The notes under the pieces: model-generated
The model's database searches: none
What the model saw: only the letters and a program-made list of their open reading frames with translations
Told to the model about the DNA's origin: nothing
Translations under genes and position numbers: made by a program
Part shown: positions 1 to 8,842 of the stretch, in pieces
Layout: each line of letters opens with the position of its first letter
Numbering within the stretch: the stretch's first letter is position 1
Source of the DNA: Pusillimonas caeni
Lineage (GTDB): Bacteria; Pseudomonadota; Gammaproteobacteria; Burkholderiales; Burkholderiaceae_B
Direction: 5' to 3'
NCBI RefSeq assembly: GCF_003545815.1
Contig: NZ_PDUW01000010.1
Span: 50,725-114,724 of the forward strand
Length of the DNA: 64,000 nucleotides

Positions 1-2
1 AT

Positions 3-812
3 ATCAATCCCGAACTGCCCGAAGAACATATGGCGGTGGTCCGCCCCATACAGTACCAAAGCCGCGACGGCCTTGCCATTCACGGCTACCTGACGCTGCC
101 GTTGGGGCGTGAGGCACGCGGCCTGCCTGTCGTGGTCAACCCGCATGGCGGCCCCTGGGCGCGCGACGGCTGGGGCTTCAACCCCGAAGCCCAGTTTCTG
201 GCCAATCGCGGCTATGCCGTGCTGCAGATGAATTTTCGCGGCTCCACAGGCTATGGGCGCGCTTTCTGGGAAAGCAGCTTCGGCCAATGGGGGCTGGCCA
301 TGCAGGACGACATCACCGACGGCGTCCAGTGGCTCATCGACCAGGGCATTGCCGACCCCGCCCGCATCGCCATCTACGGGGGCAGCTACGGCGGCTATGC
401 CACCCTGGCGGGCATTACCTACACGCCCGACCTCTACGCCGCGGCCATCGATTACGTGGGCGTCTCCAATCTGCTCACTTTTTTGAACACCATTCCGCCC
501 TACTGGAAACCCATGCTCGAAAAAATGCACAGCATGGTGGGCGACCCGGTGGCCGACCGCGAGCGACTCGAGGCCACGTCGCCGGCCTTGAACGCCGACC
601 GCATCAGGACGCCGTTGCTGATCGCCCAGGGCGCGCACGACCCCCGCGTCAACAAGGACGAAAGCGATCAGATGGTGGCCGCCCTGAAGGCGCGCGGCAT
701 CGATGTGGAGTACATCGTCAAGGACAACGAGGGCCACGGTTTCCACAATGACGAAAACAAATTCGAGTTCTATCACCGCATGGCGCACTTCCTGGAGGCC
801 CACCTCAAGTAG
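3..812 (+). CDS. S9 family (prolyl oligopeptidase-type) peptidase, C-terminal part
   Basis: Serine peptidase of the S9 alpha/beta-hydrolase class, cleaving short peptides or acyl-peptides. The reading frame is open to the left edge, so the N-terminal beta-propeller and the true start lie outside the window; the visible 269 residues are the catalytic domain. The nucleophile elbow GGSYGGYA lies about 120 residues in, the acidic residue is in GAHDPRVNK, and the catalytic histidine is in EGHGFH near the end. An HGGP oxyanion-type motif lies upstream of the nucleophile. All three triad members are present, so the enzyme looks active. The next gene starts 42 bp downstream on the same strand but looks functionally unrelated. 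Substrate is unknown. Confidence 0.88.
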   Translation: MNPELPEEHMAVVRPIQYQSRDGLAIHGYLTLPLGREARGLPVVVNPHGGPWARDGWGFNPEAQFLANRGYAVLQMNFRGSTGYGRAFWESSFGQWGLAMQDDITDGVQWLIDQGIADPARIAIYGGSYGGYATLAGITYTPDLYAAAIDYVGVSNLLTFLNTIPPYWKPMLEKMHSMVGDPVADRERLEATSPALNADRIRTPLLIAQGAHDPRVNKDESDQMVAALKARGIDVEYIVKDNEGHGFHNDENKFEFYHRMAHFLEAHLK

Positions 813-854
813 CGTATCCGGACGGCGCGCACCCCCCACCACAAGGAGAGAAAA

Positions 855-1463
855 TTGAAGCTTTATTATCTGCCGGGCGCCTGCCCCCTGGTATCGCAGA
901 TCGTCATGGAATGGATGGGCCTTTCCTATGAGCTCGAGGCGGTCGAGCGCGACGCCCTGAAAAAACCCGAATTCCTCAAGCTCAATCCCGTCGGCTCGGT
1001 GCCCGTACTGGTGGACGGCGACCTGGTGCTGACGCAAAGTGTGGCCATACTCGAGTATCTCAACGAGCTCCATCCCGAGGCGGGACTGCATGGCGCCGAC
1101 GTCGTCGAGCGCGCCGAAGTGCGCCGCTGGCTCAGCTTCGCCAACGCCGACCTGCACCGCACCTTCGCCATGATCTTCGGCGTGCAGGCCTATAGCTCGG
1201 ACGCCGAGATACAGAAGCTGCTCATCGACAAGACCTCCGAACGCCTGCGCTTCCTGTTCGGCATTGCCGACAAGCAGCTCGAGGGCAAGGATTGGCTTAC
1301 CGGCAAGCGGTCCATCGCCGACCCTTACCTGTACGTGGTGAGCCGCTGGGCGCGCGCCAAAGAGGTAGACCTGTCAGGCATGGACAACCTGAAACGCTTC
1401 TTCGAACGCGTAGATGCCGATCCGGCGGTGCAAACCGCGCTGAAGAAGCAAGGGCTGGCCTAG
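855..1463 (+). CDS. Glutathione S-transferase family protein
   Basis: Predicted cytosolic glutathione transferase, 202 residues, the usual length for the family. An N-terminal thioredoxin-like half (about residues 1-80) contains LNPVGSVPVLVDGD with the cis-proline, followed by TQSVAILEYL, the glutathione gamma-glutamyl contact. The rest is the all-helical C-terminal domain. The start is TTG at 855, chosen because AAGGAG lies about 6 bases before it and the protein begins MKLYYLPGACPLVS as expected for bacterial beta-class-like enzymes. The stop codon TAG is the first part of the 16-base repeat TAGGGCCTGTTAACAC that also ends two other genes here. The electrophilic substrate cannot be deduced. 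Confidence 0.9.
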   Translation: MKLYYLPGACPLVSQIVMEWMGLSYELEAVERDALKKPEFLKLNPVGSVPVLVDGDLVLTQSVAILEYLNELHPEAGLHGADVVERAEVRRWLSFANADLHRTFAMIFGVQAYSSDAEIQKLLIDKTSERLRFLFGIADKQLEGKDWLTGKRSIADPYLYVVSRWARAKEVDLSGMDNLKRFFERVDADPAVQTALKKQGLA

Positions 1464-1476
1464 GGCCTGTTAACAC
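1461..1476 (+). repeat. Gene-end repeat TAGGGCCTGTTRACAC, copy 1
   Basis: The 16 bases TAGGGCCTGTTAACAC begin with the TAG stop codon of the glutathione S-transferase gene. Near-identical copies end the old yellow enzyme gene (minus strand, 41864-41879) and the trkH-type gene (45086-45101). All three lie in the same orientation relative to the gene they close. Confidence 0.7.
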
Positions 1477-1485
1477 TAAAAGGCC

Positions 1486-2316
1486 TCATTTTGCAAAATC
1501 TGTGGCCAGCTCGCCCGCGCGGTCATAGGCCGCGCGCATGGCTTGCTGGACCAGAGTCGAAAAACCCTGTTTTTCGAATACTGCCAGGGCGGCGGCCGTG
1601 GTGCCGCCCTTGGACGTGACGCGCTCGCGCAAGGTGGCCGGGGGCTCGGGCGAAAGCGCCGCCAGTTGCGTCGCGCCGTGCAGCGTGGCCAACGCCAGCT
1701 TGCGCGATTGCTGAGGATCGAGGCCCAGGTCGATGCCGCCCTGGATCAATGCTTCGAGAAATAAAAACACATAGGCCGGGCCGCTGCCCGACAAGGCGGT
1801 GACGGCGTCGAGCTGGTCGTCGTTGTCGACCCATACGACTTCCCCGACCGCCTTGAGCAGAAGCTGGGCAACCGCCTTGTCGTCCTCGGAGACGCCATCG
1901 AGAGCCAGCAGGCCGGAAACACCCGCGCCGATGAGGGCCGGAGTGTTGGGCATGCAGCGCACCAGCCGCGTCCAGGGCGTGTCGCCGCCCAGCCAACCGG
2001 CCAGCGTGCTGCTTGTTATGCCCGCCGCGATGCTGATGACCAGGGTGTCCGGACGCAGGAAGGGCTTGCACCGGGCCACCGTTTCTTTCATGACTTGCGG
2101 CTTGACGGCGAATACCCAGACGCGCTGCGAGGCCAGCGTGTCGTCAGGCGCGCCGGCGGTGCCGACGCCCTGTTCGCGCCAGCGCGCAAGCACCGATTCG
2201 TCGACGTCGATCACATGCACATCGGACGCGCCGCAGCGCTTGCCGATGAGGCCGGAAGCCAGGGCCGAGGCCATATTGCCGCCGCCGATGAAGGAAAGAG
2301 TGAGTGCTTGATTCAT
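1486..2316 (-). CDS. proC: Pyrroline-5-carboxylate reductase
   Basis: Last step of proline synthesis: NAD(P)H reduction of 1-pyrroline-5-carboxylate to proline, in the cytosol. The 276 residues begin with a Rossmann dinucleotide motif (FIGGGNMASALASGLI, about residues 9-24). The C-terminal P5CR dimerisation domain carries VTALSGSGPAYVFLFLEAL and the TSKGGTTAAAL segment typical of ProC. Length matches the family. It converges on the glutathione S-transferase gene with only 22 bp between, and stands alone rather than in a pro operon. Confidence 0.96.
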   Translation of the reverse strand: MNQALTLSFIGGGNMASALASGLIGKRCGASDVHVIDVDESVLARWREQGVGTAGAPDDTLASQRVWVFAVKPQVMKETVARCKPFLRPDTLVISIAAGITSSTLAGWLGGDTPWTRLVRCMPNTPALIGAGVSGLLALDGVSEDDKAVAQLLLKAVGEVVWVDNDDQLDAVTALSGSGPAYVFLFLEALIQGGIDLGLDPQQSRKLALATLHGATQLAALSPEPPATLRERVTSKGGTTAAALAVFEKQGFSTLVQQAMRAAYDRAGELATDFAK

Positions 2317-2445
2317 AACCCGCCATTGTACGAAAGAACCCGGGCCCGCCGCGTTGCGATGGGCCCGGGTATTGAATACGCCTCAAGCAAGACGGCGCCG
2401 CGCGCAGACCGCTGGACGCCCCGCAAAGGCGAAACCTTCTGGGTG

Positions 2446-2958
2446 CTATTCGAGAATGCTGCGCAGCATCCAGGCGTTCTTTTCATGAACGTCCAGCCGG
2501 CGGGTAAGGAGGTCGACCGTGGGCGCGTCGCTGGCGTCCTCGCCGCGCTTGAGCGCAGCGCGGGCCGTTTTGGCCACCGCCTCGTTGCCCTTGACCAGAA
2601 TGCGCACCATCTCGGTGGCGTCGGGCACATCGTCGGGCGCGGTGATGGAAGCCAGGCGGCCGTATTGGGCGTAGGTGCCCGGCGCATAGTGGCCCAGGGC
2701 GCGGATGCGTTCGGCGATCTCGTCGAGCGCTTGCCATTGCTCGGTGTACTGGGTCATGAACATCTGGTGCAGCGTGTTGAACAACGGCCCGGTCACATTC
2801 CAATGGAAATTGTGGGTTGTCAGATACAACGTATAAGAGTCGGCCAGCATCTTGGCGAGTTCGTGCGCGACTGCCTCGCGGTCTTTCGCGGTGATGCCGA
2901 TGTCAATCACGATGCCCTTATCTGTTTTACTGGAGGACTTGCTTGTAACCTTGGCCAT
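2446..2958 (-). CDS. dps: Dps-family ferritin-like DNA-protection protein
   Basis: Dodecameric miniferritin that oxidises Fe(II) with hydrogen peroxide, stores the iron and protects DNA in starvation and oxidative stress. The ferroxidase-site signature TTHNFHWNVTGPLF is followed by the downstream acidic helix (QWQALDEIAERIRALG), as in Dps. I place the start at the ATG at 2958 (MAKVTSKSS), which has GGGAG about 8 bases upstream, giving 170 residues; a longer frame exists without a ribosome site. The lysine/serine-rich N-terminus fits a DNA-binding tail. It lies 35 bp downstream of oxyR on the same strand, so peroxide control by OxyR, or co-transcription with it, is a reasonable inference. Confidence 0.94.
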   Translation of the reverse strand: MAKVTSKSSSKTDKGIVIDIGITAKDREAVAHELAKMLADSYTLYLTTHNFHWNVTGPLFNTLHQMFMTQYTEQWQALDEIAERIRALGHYAPGTYAQYGRLASITAPDDVPDATEMVRILVKGNEAVAKTARAALKRGEDASDAPTVDLLTRRLDVHEKNAWMLRSILE

Positions 2959-2993
2959 TTGAGATCTCCCAAATATGTTGAGAACAACGGGGT

Positions 2994-3941
2994 TTAGCAT
3001 ACCATGCTGGAGGGTTCCTCCAGATAGTGAACGCCGCCCAATTCAGTGCGATGGACGGCCTTGATCAGGGCTTGTATGGCGGTCGGCCGCGGGAAGCTCT
3101 TGCGCCATACCAATACCACTCTGCGGTCGGGCACCGGCTTCTTGAAAGGTATGTAGGCCAGCAGGTCGTTCTTGGGGTCGCCGGTGCCGATGGCGCTGGC
3201 CGGCAGGACCGTGATGCCCACGCCCGCCGCCACCATGTGCCGTATGGTTTCCAGCGACGAGCCCTCGAAGGTGCGCTGTATGCCTTCGCTCGACGCCGAA
3301 AAGCGCGAAAGCTCGGGGCAGACCTCCAGCACCTGGTCGCGGAAGCAATGGCCGGCCCCCAGCAGCAGCATGGTTTCTTCCTTCAGGGCGCTGGAACTGA
3401 TGTGGCCGAGCTGGGCCCACGGATGCCCTCTGGGCACGGCTACCATGAAAGGCTCGTCGTACAGCGGCTGCACCATCAGCCCCGCATCCGGTATGGGCAG
3501 CGCCACGATGGCGCAATCGATCTCGCCCTGGCGAAGCAGTTCGAGCAGGCGCGTGGTGTAGTTTTCTTGCAGGACCAGCGGCATTTGCGGCGTCACCTCG
3601 ATCTGGGCCGGCACCAGCTTGGGCAGCAGATAGGGCCCGATGGTGTAGATCACCCCCACTCTCAGCGGCCCTTCAAGCGGATCGTGCCCCTGGCGCGCGA
3701 TTTCCTTGAGATTGGTCGCTTCTTCCAGCACACGCTGTGCCTGGGCCACTACGCGCAATCCTATGGGAGTCACTCCCACTTCGGTGCCCCCGCGCTCGAA
3801 TAACACGACGCCCAGCTCGTCCTCGAGCTTGCGGATGGCCACGGACAAGGTGGGCTGGCTGACGAAGCAGGCATCGGCCGCCCGTCCGAAGTGCCGCTCG
3901 CGCGCCACCGCTACGATGTATTTAAGTTCCGTCAATGTCAT
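2994..3941 (-). CDS. oxyR: Hydrogen-peroxide-sensing LysR-type regulator OxyR
   Basis: Transcriptional regulator of the peroxide response, 315 residues. The N-terminal LysR winged helix-turn-helix spans about residues 1-60 (TLSVAIRKLEDELGVVLFER). The redox pair sits exactly where E. coli OxyR has it: Cys199 and Cys208 within GHCFRDQVLEVC, so disulfide switching should be conserved. Neighbours fit the role: dps lies just downstream and recG just upstream (44 bp gap), all on the minus strand. A recG-oxyR linkage is familiar from Burkholderiales. Confidence 0.97.
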   Translation of the reverse strand: MTLTELKYIVAVARERHFGRAADACFVSQPTLSVAIRKLEDELGVVLFERGGTEVGVTPIGLRVVAQAQRVLEEATNLKEIARQGHDPLEGPLRVGVIYTIGPYLLPKLVPAQIEVTPQMPLVLQENYTTRLLELLRQGEIDCAIVALPIPDAGLMVQPLYDEPFMVAVPRGHPWAQLGHISSSALKEETMLLLGAGHCFRDQVLEVCPELSRFSASSEGIQRTFEGSSLETIRHMVAAGVGITVLPASAIGTGDPKNDLLAYIPFKKPVPDRRVVLVWRKSFPRPTAIQALIKAVHRTELGGVHYLEEPSSMVC

Positions 3942-3985
3942 GGCTACTCACTATGTGTCTGGCGTAATGGGGTGGCGCGAGCCGC

Positions 3986-6073
3986 TCAACTGCGCAGGTA
4001 ATCCTGCCGGCCGCGCATCCAGCGATGCATGTGCACCTGCGCCTTGCCGGGATCGTGCTCGAGCCAGTGGCGGGCAAGCTCCTGGGCCTGGGCGGCCAGC
4101 GCTTCGTCGGCCTCCAGGCTGGCGAAGCGCAGCAGCGCCGCGCCCGACTGGCGCAGGCCCAGGAACTCGCCCGGCCCCCGCTGTTCGAGGTCGCGCCGCG
4201 CGATCTCGAAGCCGTCTCCTGTTTCGTACATGGCGCGCAGGCGCTGCCGGGCCACCTGGGACAGCGGCGATTGATACAGCAGCAGGCATATGGACTGCAC
4301 GGCGCCCCGCCCCACCCTTCCGCGCAATTGATGCAGCTGGGCCAGGCCGAAGCGCTCGGCATGCTCGATGATCATCAGCGAGGCGTTGGGCACATCGACG
4401 CCGACCTCGATGACCGTGGTCGCGACCAGCAGGTCGATGTCGCCGGACCGGAATGCGTCCATGACCCTGGCTTTCTCGGCGGGCTTGAGCTTGCCGTGGA
4501 TGAGGCTGACGCGCAGATCGGGCAGCGCCTGGGAAAGGCGCTCGTAGGTTTCGACCGCGGTCTGCAGCTGCAGCGCTTCGCTTTCTTCGACCAGCGGGCA
4601 GACCCAGTAAGCCTGTCTGCCCGAGCGTACTTCTTGCGCCACCAGAGCCAGCACCTCGTCGCGCCGGCCGTCCGAGGCGAGCTTGGTGACGACCGGGCTG
4701 CGGCCGGGCGGAAGCTCGTCGATGACCGAGACGTCCAGGTCGGCGAAGAAGGTCATGGCCAGGGTGCGCGGAATGGGCGTGGCGCTCATGTTCAATTGAT
4801 GCGGAATGAGCGCCCCGCCGGCCGCCTCGCCCTTGCGGCTGAGTTCGAGCCGTTGGCCGACGCCGAAGCGATGCTGTTCGTCCAATATGACCAGCCCCAG
4901 ATCGGCGAAGACGACCTTGTCCTGGATGAGCGCCTGCGTGCCGACGACGAGCTGCGCTTCGCCCGACTCGATGGCCGCGATGGCCTCGCGCCTCGCCTTG
5001 ACCCCCAGGCTGCCCGTCAGCCAGGCGATGCGCACCCCCAGCGGTTCGAGCCACCCGGCCAGTTTGCGGTGATGCTGTTCGGCAAGTATTTCGGTGGGCG
5101 CCATCATGGCCACCTGGCCGCCGTTGGCGATGACCTGCGCGGCGGCCAGGGCCGCCACCACGGTCTTGCCGCTGCCCACGTCGCCCTGCAACAGGCGGTG
5201 CATGGGATAGGCGCGGGCCAGGTCGGCCGAGATTTCTTCCACGACCCGACGCTGAGCGGCGGTCAGCGCAAAGGGCAGCCTCTTCTCAAGCGCCGGGACC
5301 AGGCCTGGGCCGGCTCCGGCGTAAGCCCGGCTGCGCTGGGAAAGCCGCGCCGCCCGGGCCATGGCCAGCGACAACTGCTGGGCCAGCAGCTCGTCGAACT
5401 TGATGCGCCGCCAGGCTGGATGCTCGCGCTCGACCAAGTCCTGGTACGAGACGCTGGGCGGCGGATGGTGCAGGATGCGGATGGCCTCCGCGAACGGCAT
5501 CAGGCCGTAGCGGCGGCGGATGTCCTCGCCGAGCGTGTCGCTCAGATCGGCATCGCGCAGCGCCTGGTCGATGGCGCGCCGCAAGGTCGGCTGGCTCAGT
5601 CCGTCGGTGGTGGGGTAAACCGGAGTAAGCGAATCGGGCAGCGCGCCGTCCGCGACGGTGACGCGCGGATGGACCATTTCGAGGCCCGAGAACCCGCCCC
5701 GGAGTTCTCCCCGCACCCGTACGCGCTTGCCCCGCTCCACCTGCCGCTGCTGGCTGGGATAGAAATTGAGCCAGCGCAGGGCCAGGCGTCCCGAGCCGTC
5801 CTCGATCATGGCCACCAGCTGGCGGCGCGGCCGGAACTGCACTTCGCTGTGCAGGATCTCGCCCTCGATCTGTCCCGTCTGGCCCGGACGCAGCGAGCCG
5901 ATAGGCTGGATGCGGGTTTCGTCCTCGTAGCGCAGCGGCAGATGGACGACGAAGTCCTGCTGGCGCTCCAGGCCGAGGCGCAGGAAGCGCCGCTGCATGG
6001 CGCTTTGCGCGTCTTCCTTCCCACCGGCCGATGCGGCCCTGGAAGTCTTGCGCCGGGTCGAGGTGCTGGACAC
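3986..6073 (-). CDS. recG: ATP-dependent DNA helicase RecG
   Basis: Branch-migration helicase that reverses stalled replication forks and processes Holliday junctions and R-loops. At 695 residues it has full family length. The N-terminal half is the wedge/OB region. The motor has Walker A GDVGSGKT, the Walker B variant DEQH in ILDEQHRFG, and a C-terminal helicase domain with QLRGRVGRG (motif VI). A basic, serine-rich stretch of about 20 residues precedes the usual start. It heads the minus-strand run recG-oxyR-dps. Confidence 0.96.
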   Translation of the reverse strand: MSSTSTRRKTSRAASAGGKEDAQSAMQRRFLRLGLERQQDFVVHLPLRYEDETRIQPIGSLRPGQTGQIEGEILHSEVQFRPRRQLVAMIEDGSGRLALRWLNFYPSQQRQVERGKRVRVRGELRGGFSGLEMVHPRVTVADGALPDSLTPVYPTTDGLSQPTLRRAIDQALRDADLSDTLGEDIRRRYGLMPFAEAIRILHHPPPSVSYQDLVEREHPAWRRIKFDELLAQQLSLAMARAARLSQRSRAYAGAGPGLVPALEKRLPFALTAAQRRVVEEISADLARAYPMHRLLQGDVGSGKTVVAALAAAQVIANGGQVAMMAPTEILAEQHHRKLAGWLEPLGVRIAWLTGSLGVKARREAIAAIESGEAQLVVGTQALIQDKVVFADLGLVILDEQHRFGVGQRLELSRKGEAAGGALIPHQLNMSATPIPRTLAMTFFADLDVSVIDELPPGRSPVVTKLASDGRRDEVLALVAQEVRSGRQAYWVCPLVEESEALQLQTAVETYERLSQALPDLRVSLIHGKLKPAEKARVMDAFRSGDIDLLVATTVIEVGVDVPNASLMIIEHAERFGLAQLHQLRGRVGRGAVQSICLLLYQSPLSQVARQRLRAMYETGDGFEIARRDLEQRGPGEFLGLRQSGAALLRFASLEADEALAAQAQELARHWLEHDPGKAQVHMHRWMRGRQDYLRS

Positions 6074-6143
6074 GGAAGAACTCGCTATGGGGTCATGCGC
6101 TGGGGGGATCGGTCGGATCCGGTCGAGGCCCTGTCGAGCGGCT

Positions 6144-6530
6144 TCAGACGACGATGATCGCCTCGACCTCGAACTGGGCGCCCTTGGGCAGACTCGCCAC
6201 GCCGATGGTGGAGCGTGCGGGAAAAGGCTGCGGAATGATGTCCGCCATGATGGCGTTGGCGCTGCCGAACTTGCTCAGGTCGGTGAGGTAGAGGGTGAGC
6301 TTGACGATGCTGTCGAGCGAACCGCCCGCCGCTTCGATGACCGCCTGCATATTGGCGAAGGACTGACGCACCTGGCCTTCGAAGTTTTCGGACACGAGGT
6401 CGCCCGTGCCGGGCTCGAGCCCGATCTGCCCCGAAAGATAGACTGTCTTGCCCGCCGGAGCGGCCACGGCTTGTGAGTAAGGCCCTACTGCGGCGGGTGC
6501 GGCGTCGGTATGGATGATTTGCTTGGCCAT
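6144..6530 (-). CDS. ridA: RidA family enamine/imine deaminase
   Basis: Small trimeric enzyme that hydrolyses reactive enamines and imines such as 2-aminoacrylate, protecting PLP enzymes. The 128 residues start MAKQIIHTD at the ATG at 6530; a TTG five codons upstream is the alternative. Family marks are GPYSQAV near the N-terminus, YLSGQIG, and PARSTIGVASLP, which holds the conserved substrate-binding arginine. It sits 70 bp upstream of recG on the same strand. The AT-rich stretch ahead of it (about 6541-6600) contains a plausible promoter. Confidence 0.93.
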   Translation of the reverse strand: MAKQIIHTDAAPAAVGPYSQAVAAPAGKTVYLSGQIGLEPGTGDLVSENFEGQVRQSFANMQAVIEAAGGSLDSIVKLTLYLTDLSKFGSANAIMADIIPQPFPARSTIGVASLPKGAQFEVEAIIVV

Positions 6531-6614
6531 GTCGATCTCTGTCAAGTGAAAATAAAACCACTATCAGAGTTTAAACAGCTATAGCAAAAATTAACACCCC
6601 CCCACCACCGGCTG

Positions 6615-6670
6615 CACCCTCGCCGGCCACACCTCGCCGGCCACACCTCGCCGGCCACACCTCGCCGGCC
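6615..6670. repeat. 14-bp GC-rich tandem repeat, four units
   Basis: Four head-to-tail 14-base units ending at 6628, 6642, 6656 and 6670. The last three are identical (ACACCTCGCCGGCC); the first differs at its first three bases. The array lies just past the stop of the ferredoxin-NADP reductase gene and before the ridA promoter region. Each unit carries the small palindrome CCGGCC/GCCGGC, so the transcript could fold. It is probably slippage-prone and may differ between strains. Confidence 0.85.
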
Positions 6671-6673
6671 GCA

Positions 6674-7450
6674 TCATTTTTCGACGAAGGCGCGCTCGAT
6701 GACGTAGTCGCCCGGTTCGCCCACCCCGGCCGAGACCACAAAACCGCGGTCGTCCAGAATTTTGCACAGGTCGGCCAGCATGGCCGGGCTGCCGCACATC
6801 ATGGCGCGATCGGTTTCGGGATTGAGCGGAGGCAGGCCGATGTCTTGCGATAATTGGCCGCTTTCGATCACCGTGGTCAGCCTGCCGCTGTTGCGGAAAG
6901 GCTCGCGCGTGACGGTCGGGTAGTAGATGAGCTTCTCGCGCACGATATCGCCGAAGTACTCGTTGTTGGGCAGTTCGTTCTGGATGTAGTCCGCATAGGC
7001 CAGTTCGCTGACGAAACGCACGCCATGCAGCAGCACCACTTTCTCGAAGCGCTCGTAGACTTCGGGGTCTTTGATGATGCTCATGAAAGGGGCCAGCCCG
7101 GTGCCGGTGCCGAACAGATAAAGATTCTTGCCGGGCTTCAGGTCGTCGACCACCAGGGTGCCGACCGGTTTTTTGCTGATCAGCACCGAGTCGCCGACCT
7201 GCAGATGCTGCAGGCGCGAGGTAAGCGGCCCGTTGGGCACCTTGATGCTGAGGAATTCGAGGTTCTCTTCGTAGTTGGCGCTGGCGATACTGTAGGCCCG
7301 CATGAGAGGTTTGCCTTCGACCTCGAGCCCCAGCATGACGAAGTGGCCGTTATGAAACCGCAGCGCGGAATCGCGCGTGGTGGTGAAGGAAAAAAGGGTG
7401 TCGTTCCAGTGACGTACGCTGAGAACCTGCTCGGAATTGAAAGCTGCCAT
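6674..7450 (-). CDS. fpr: Ferredoxin--NADP(+) reductase
   Basis: FAD enzyme shuttling electrons between NADPH and ferredoxin or flavodoxin, with roles in oxidative stress and Fe-S supply. The 258 residues match the bacterial Fpr subclass. Visible are the FAD motif RAYSIAS, the NAD(P)-binding stretch YLFGTGTGLAPFMSI, and the short C-terminal tail ending in VIERAFVEK. It is divergent from the iron-uptake operon across a 351-bp AT-rich region, a setting that suits iron or oxidative-stress control. Confidence 0.95.
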   Translation of the reverse strand: MAAFNSEQVLSVRHWNDTLFSFTTTRDSALRFHNGHFVMLGLEVEGKPLMRAYSIASANYEENLEFLSIKVPNGPLTSRLQHLQVGDSVLISKKPVGTLVVDDLKPGKNLYLFGTGTGLAPFMSIIKDPEVYERFEKVVLLHGVRFVSELAYADYIQNELPNNEYFGDIVREKLIYYPTVTREPFRNSGRLTTVIESGQLSQDIGLPPLNPETDRAMMCGSPAMLADLCKILDDRGFVVSAGVGEPGDYVIERAFVEK

Positions 7451-7801
7451 AGTCTTGTTCGTAAAAAATGCCGAAGGGCGAGAAGGAGCGCATGCGCTTG
7501 CTTCGGGAACCCATGGCGTGGTTATCGACGTGAACTACTGTGTCTTGATTCTACACTATTTAGTGTTCACTCAGTTAAATTTCTTTTTAAATGCTGTATT
7601 TACAACGCCCATAAAGATATGTGCATGAAACCGGGACATTTCGGCGGCATGTGACCACCACTGACAATAAAGAGTGTATACGCCTGGTTTTCACCAAGCC
7701 GAGCCTCGTGTCGGCGGATTTGAAGTCTTTCCTTTAAACTGTTATCTTTTGCACATTTTACATGTAGCTGATAATCATTTGCATTAACAGGAGCCTTCTC
7801 C
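7451..7801. promoter_or_regulatory. Divergent fpr / fbpA control region
   Basis: A 351-bp gene-free stretch, clearly richer in A+T than its flanks from about 7550 on. It should hold the promoters for fpr (leftward) and the ferric transporter (rightward). Near its middle is the inverted repeat ACACTA-TT-TAGTGT at 7553-7566, a possible operator with no known owner. The Fur-like site is listed separately. I saw no convincing small gene here. Confidence 0.6.
7770..7788. promoter_or_regulatory. Fur box upstream of the ferric-iron transporter
   Basis: GATAATCATTTGCATTAAC matches the 19-base Fur consensus at 14 of 19 positions by direct comparison, and it ends 13 bases before the ATG of the iron-binding protein gene. 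Repression by Fur-Fe(II) is the expected consequence. The ribosome site (CAGGAG) directly follows, so bound Fur would also block initiation. Confidence 0.72.
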
Positions 7802-8842
7802 ATGCGAACGACACGCCCCACCCTCTTGCCGCTCGCTCGTTCCCTTGTATTTGCGGGCCTGGCAGCTTGCGCCGGCAATGCATTCGCGGACGTCACGCTA
7901 TACACCACGCGCGAACCGGGTCTGATCCAGCCGATACTCGAGCAGTTTACAAAAGACACGGGCATCAAGGCCAATACGGTCTTCGTCAAGGACGGCCTGC
8001 TCGAGCGCGTCAAGGCCGAAGGCGATAAGTCGCCGGCCGACGTATTGATGACCGTCGACATCGGCAATCTCATCGACCTGGTCCAGGGCGGTGTCACCCA
8101 GGCGGTCGAATCCAAAGAGCTGAACGACACCATACCCGCCAACCTGCGCGGCAGCGACGGCCATTGGTACACCTTGTCGATGCGCGATCGGGTCGCCTAT
8201 GTGTCGAACGACGTCGACGTAAAGGAACTGACCTACGAATCGCTGGCCGATCCCAAATGGAAAGGCAAGTTCTGCACGCGCTCGGGCCAGCATCCCTACA
8301 ATACCGGCCTCATCGCCGCCTTCATCGCCCATAACGGCGTCGAGGCCGCCGAAGAATGGCTGCGCGGCCTGAAGGCCAACCTGGGCCGCAAGCCCACCGG
8401 CGGAGACCGCGATGTGGCGCGCGACATCCTGGGCGGCATCTGCGACGTGGGCATCGCCAACGCTTATTACGTGGGCCGCATGAAGAACGCCGAGCCCGGC
8501 ACCGACGCGCGCAAATGGGGCGATGCCATCCACGTCGTGCGCCCCACCTTCGCCAACGACGCCAGCAAGGGCACGCACGTCAACATTTCCGGCGCCGCCG
8601 TGGCGCGCCACGCGCCCAATCGGGAAGACGCCGTCAAGCTGCTCGAGTACCTGGTGTCCGAACAGGCCCAGCATCTCTACGCCAATGCGAACTACGAGTA
8701 TCCGGTGCGCAAGGGCGTAGCCCTGGATCCGGTGGTAGCCAGCTTCGGCGACCTGGTGGTCGATCCGCTGCCGCTGGCCGAGATCGCCAAGCATCGCAAG
8801 CAGGCCAGCGAGTTGGTGGACAAAGTTGGCTTCGACAACTAA
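7802..8842 (+). CDS. fbpA: Ferric iron ABC transporter, periplasmic iron-binding protein
   Basis: Periplasmic receptor that captures Fe(III) and hands it to the inner-membrane transporter. The 346 residues begin with a signal peptide likely cut after AGNAFA. The mature start DVTLYTTREPGLIQPI is characteristic of FbpA/FutA proteins. The tyrosine pair in NAYYVGRM matches the iron-ligating tyrosines of the family. It heads an operon with the permease (17-bp overlap) and ATPase genes and is preceded by a Fur box, all consistent with ferric uptake. Confidence 0.93.
   Translation: MRTTRPTLLPLARSLVFAGLAACAGNAFADVTLYTTREPGLIQPILEQFTKDTGIKANTVFVKDGLLERVKAEGDKSPADVLMTVDIGNLIDLVQGGVTQAVESKELNDTIPANLRGSDGHWYTLSMRDRVAYVSNDVDVKELTYESLADPKWKGKFCTRSGQHPYNTGLIAAFIAHNGVEAAEEWLRGLKANLGRKPTGGDRDVARDILGGICDVGIANAYYVGRMKNAEPGTDARKWGDAIHVVRPTFANDASKGTHVNISGAAVARHAPNREDAVKLLEYLVSEQAQHLYANANYEYPVRKGVALDPVVASFGDLVVDPLPLAEIAKHRKQASELVDKVGFDN

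Noticed and set aside
2095-2997. A 300-codon plus-strand gene opposite proC and dps
   Set aside because: It is the complement of two clearly recognisable genes, and its translation shows no family features.
6615-6670. CRISPR-like array
   Set aside because: Units are directly abutting 14-mers without spacers, and no cas genes are nearby.
7594-7606. A third LexA box upstream of fbpA (CTGTATTTACAAC)
   Set aside because: The right half lacks ACAG at the required distance; only the left half fits.
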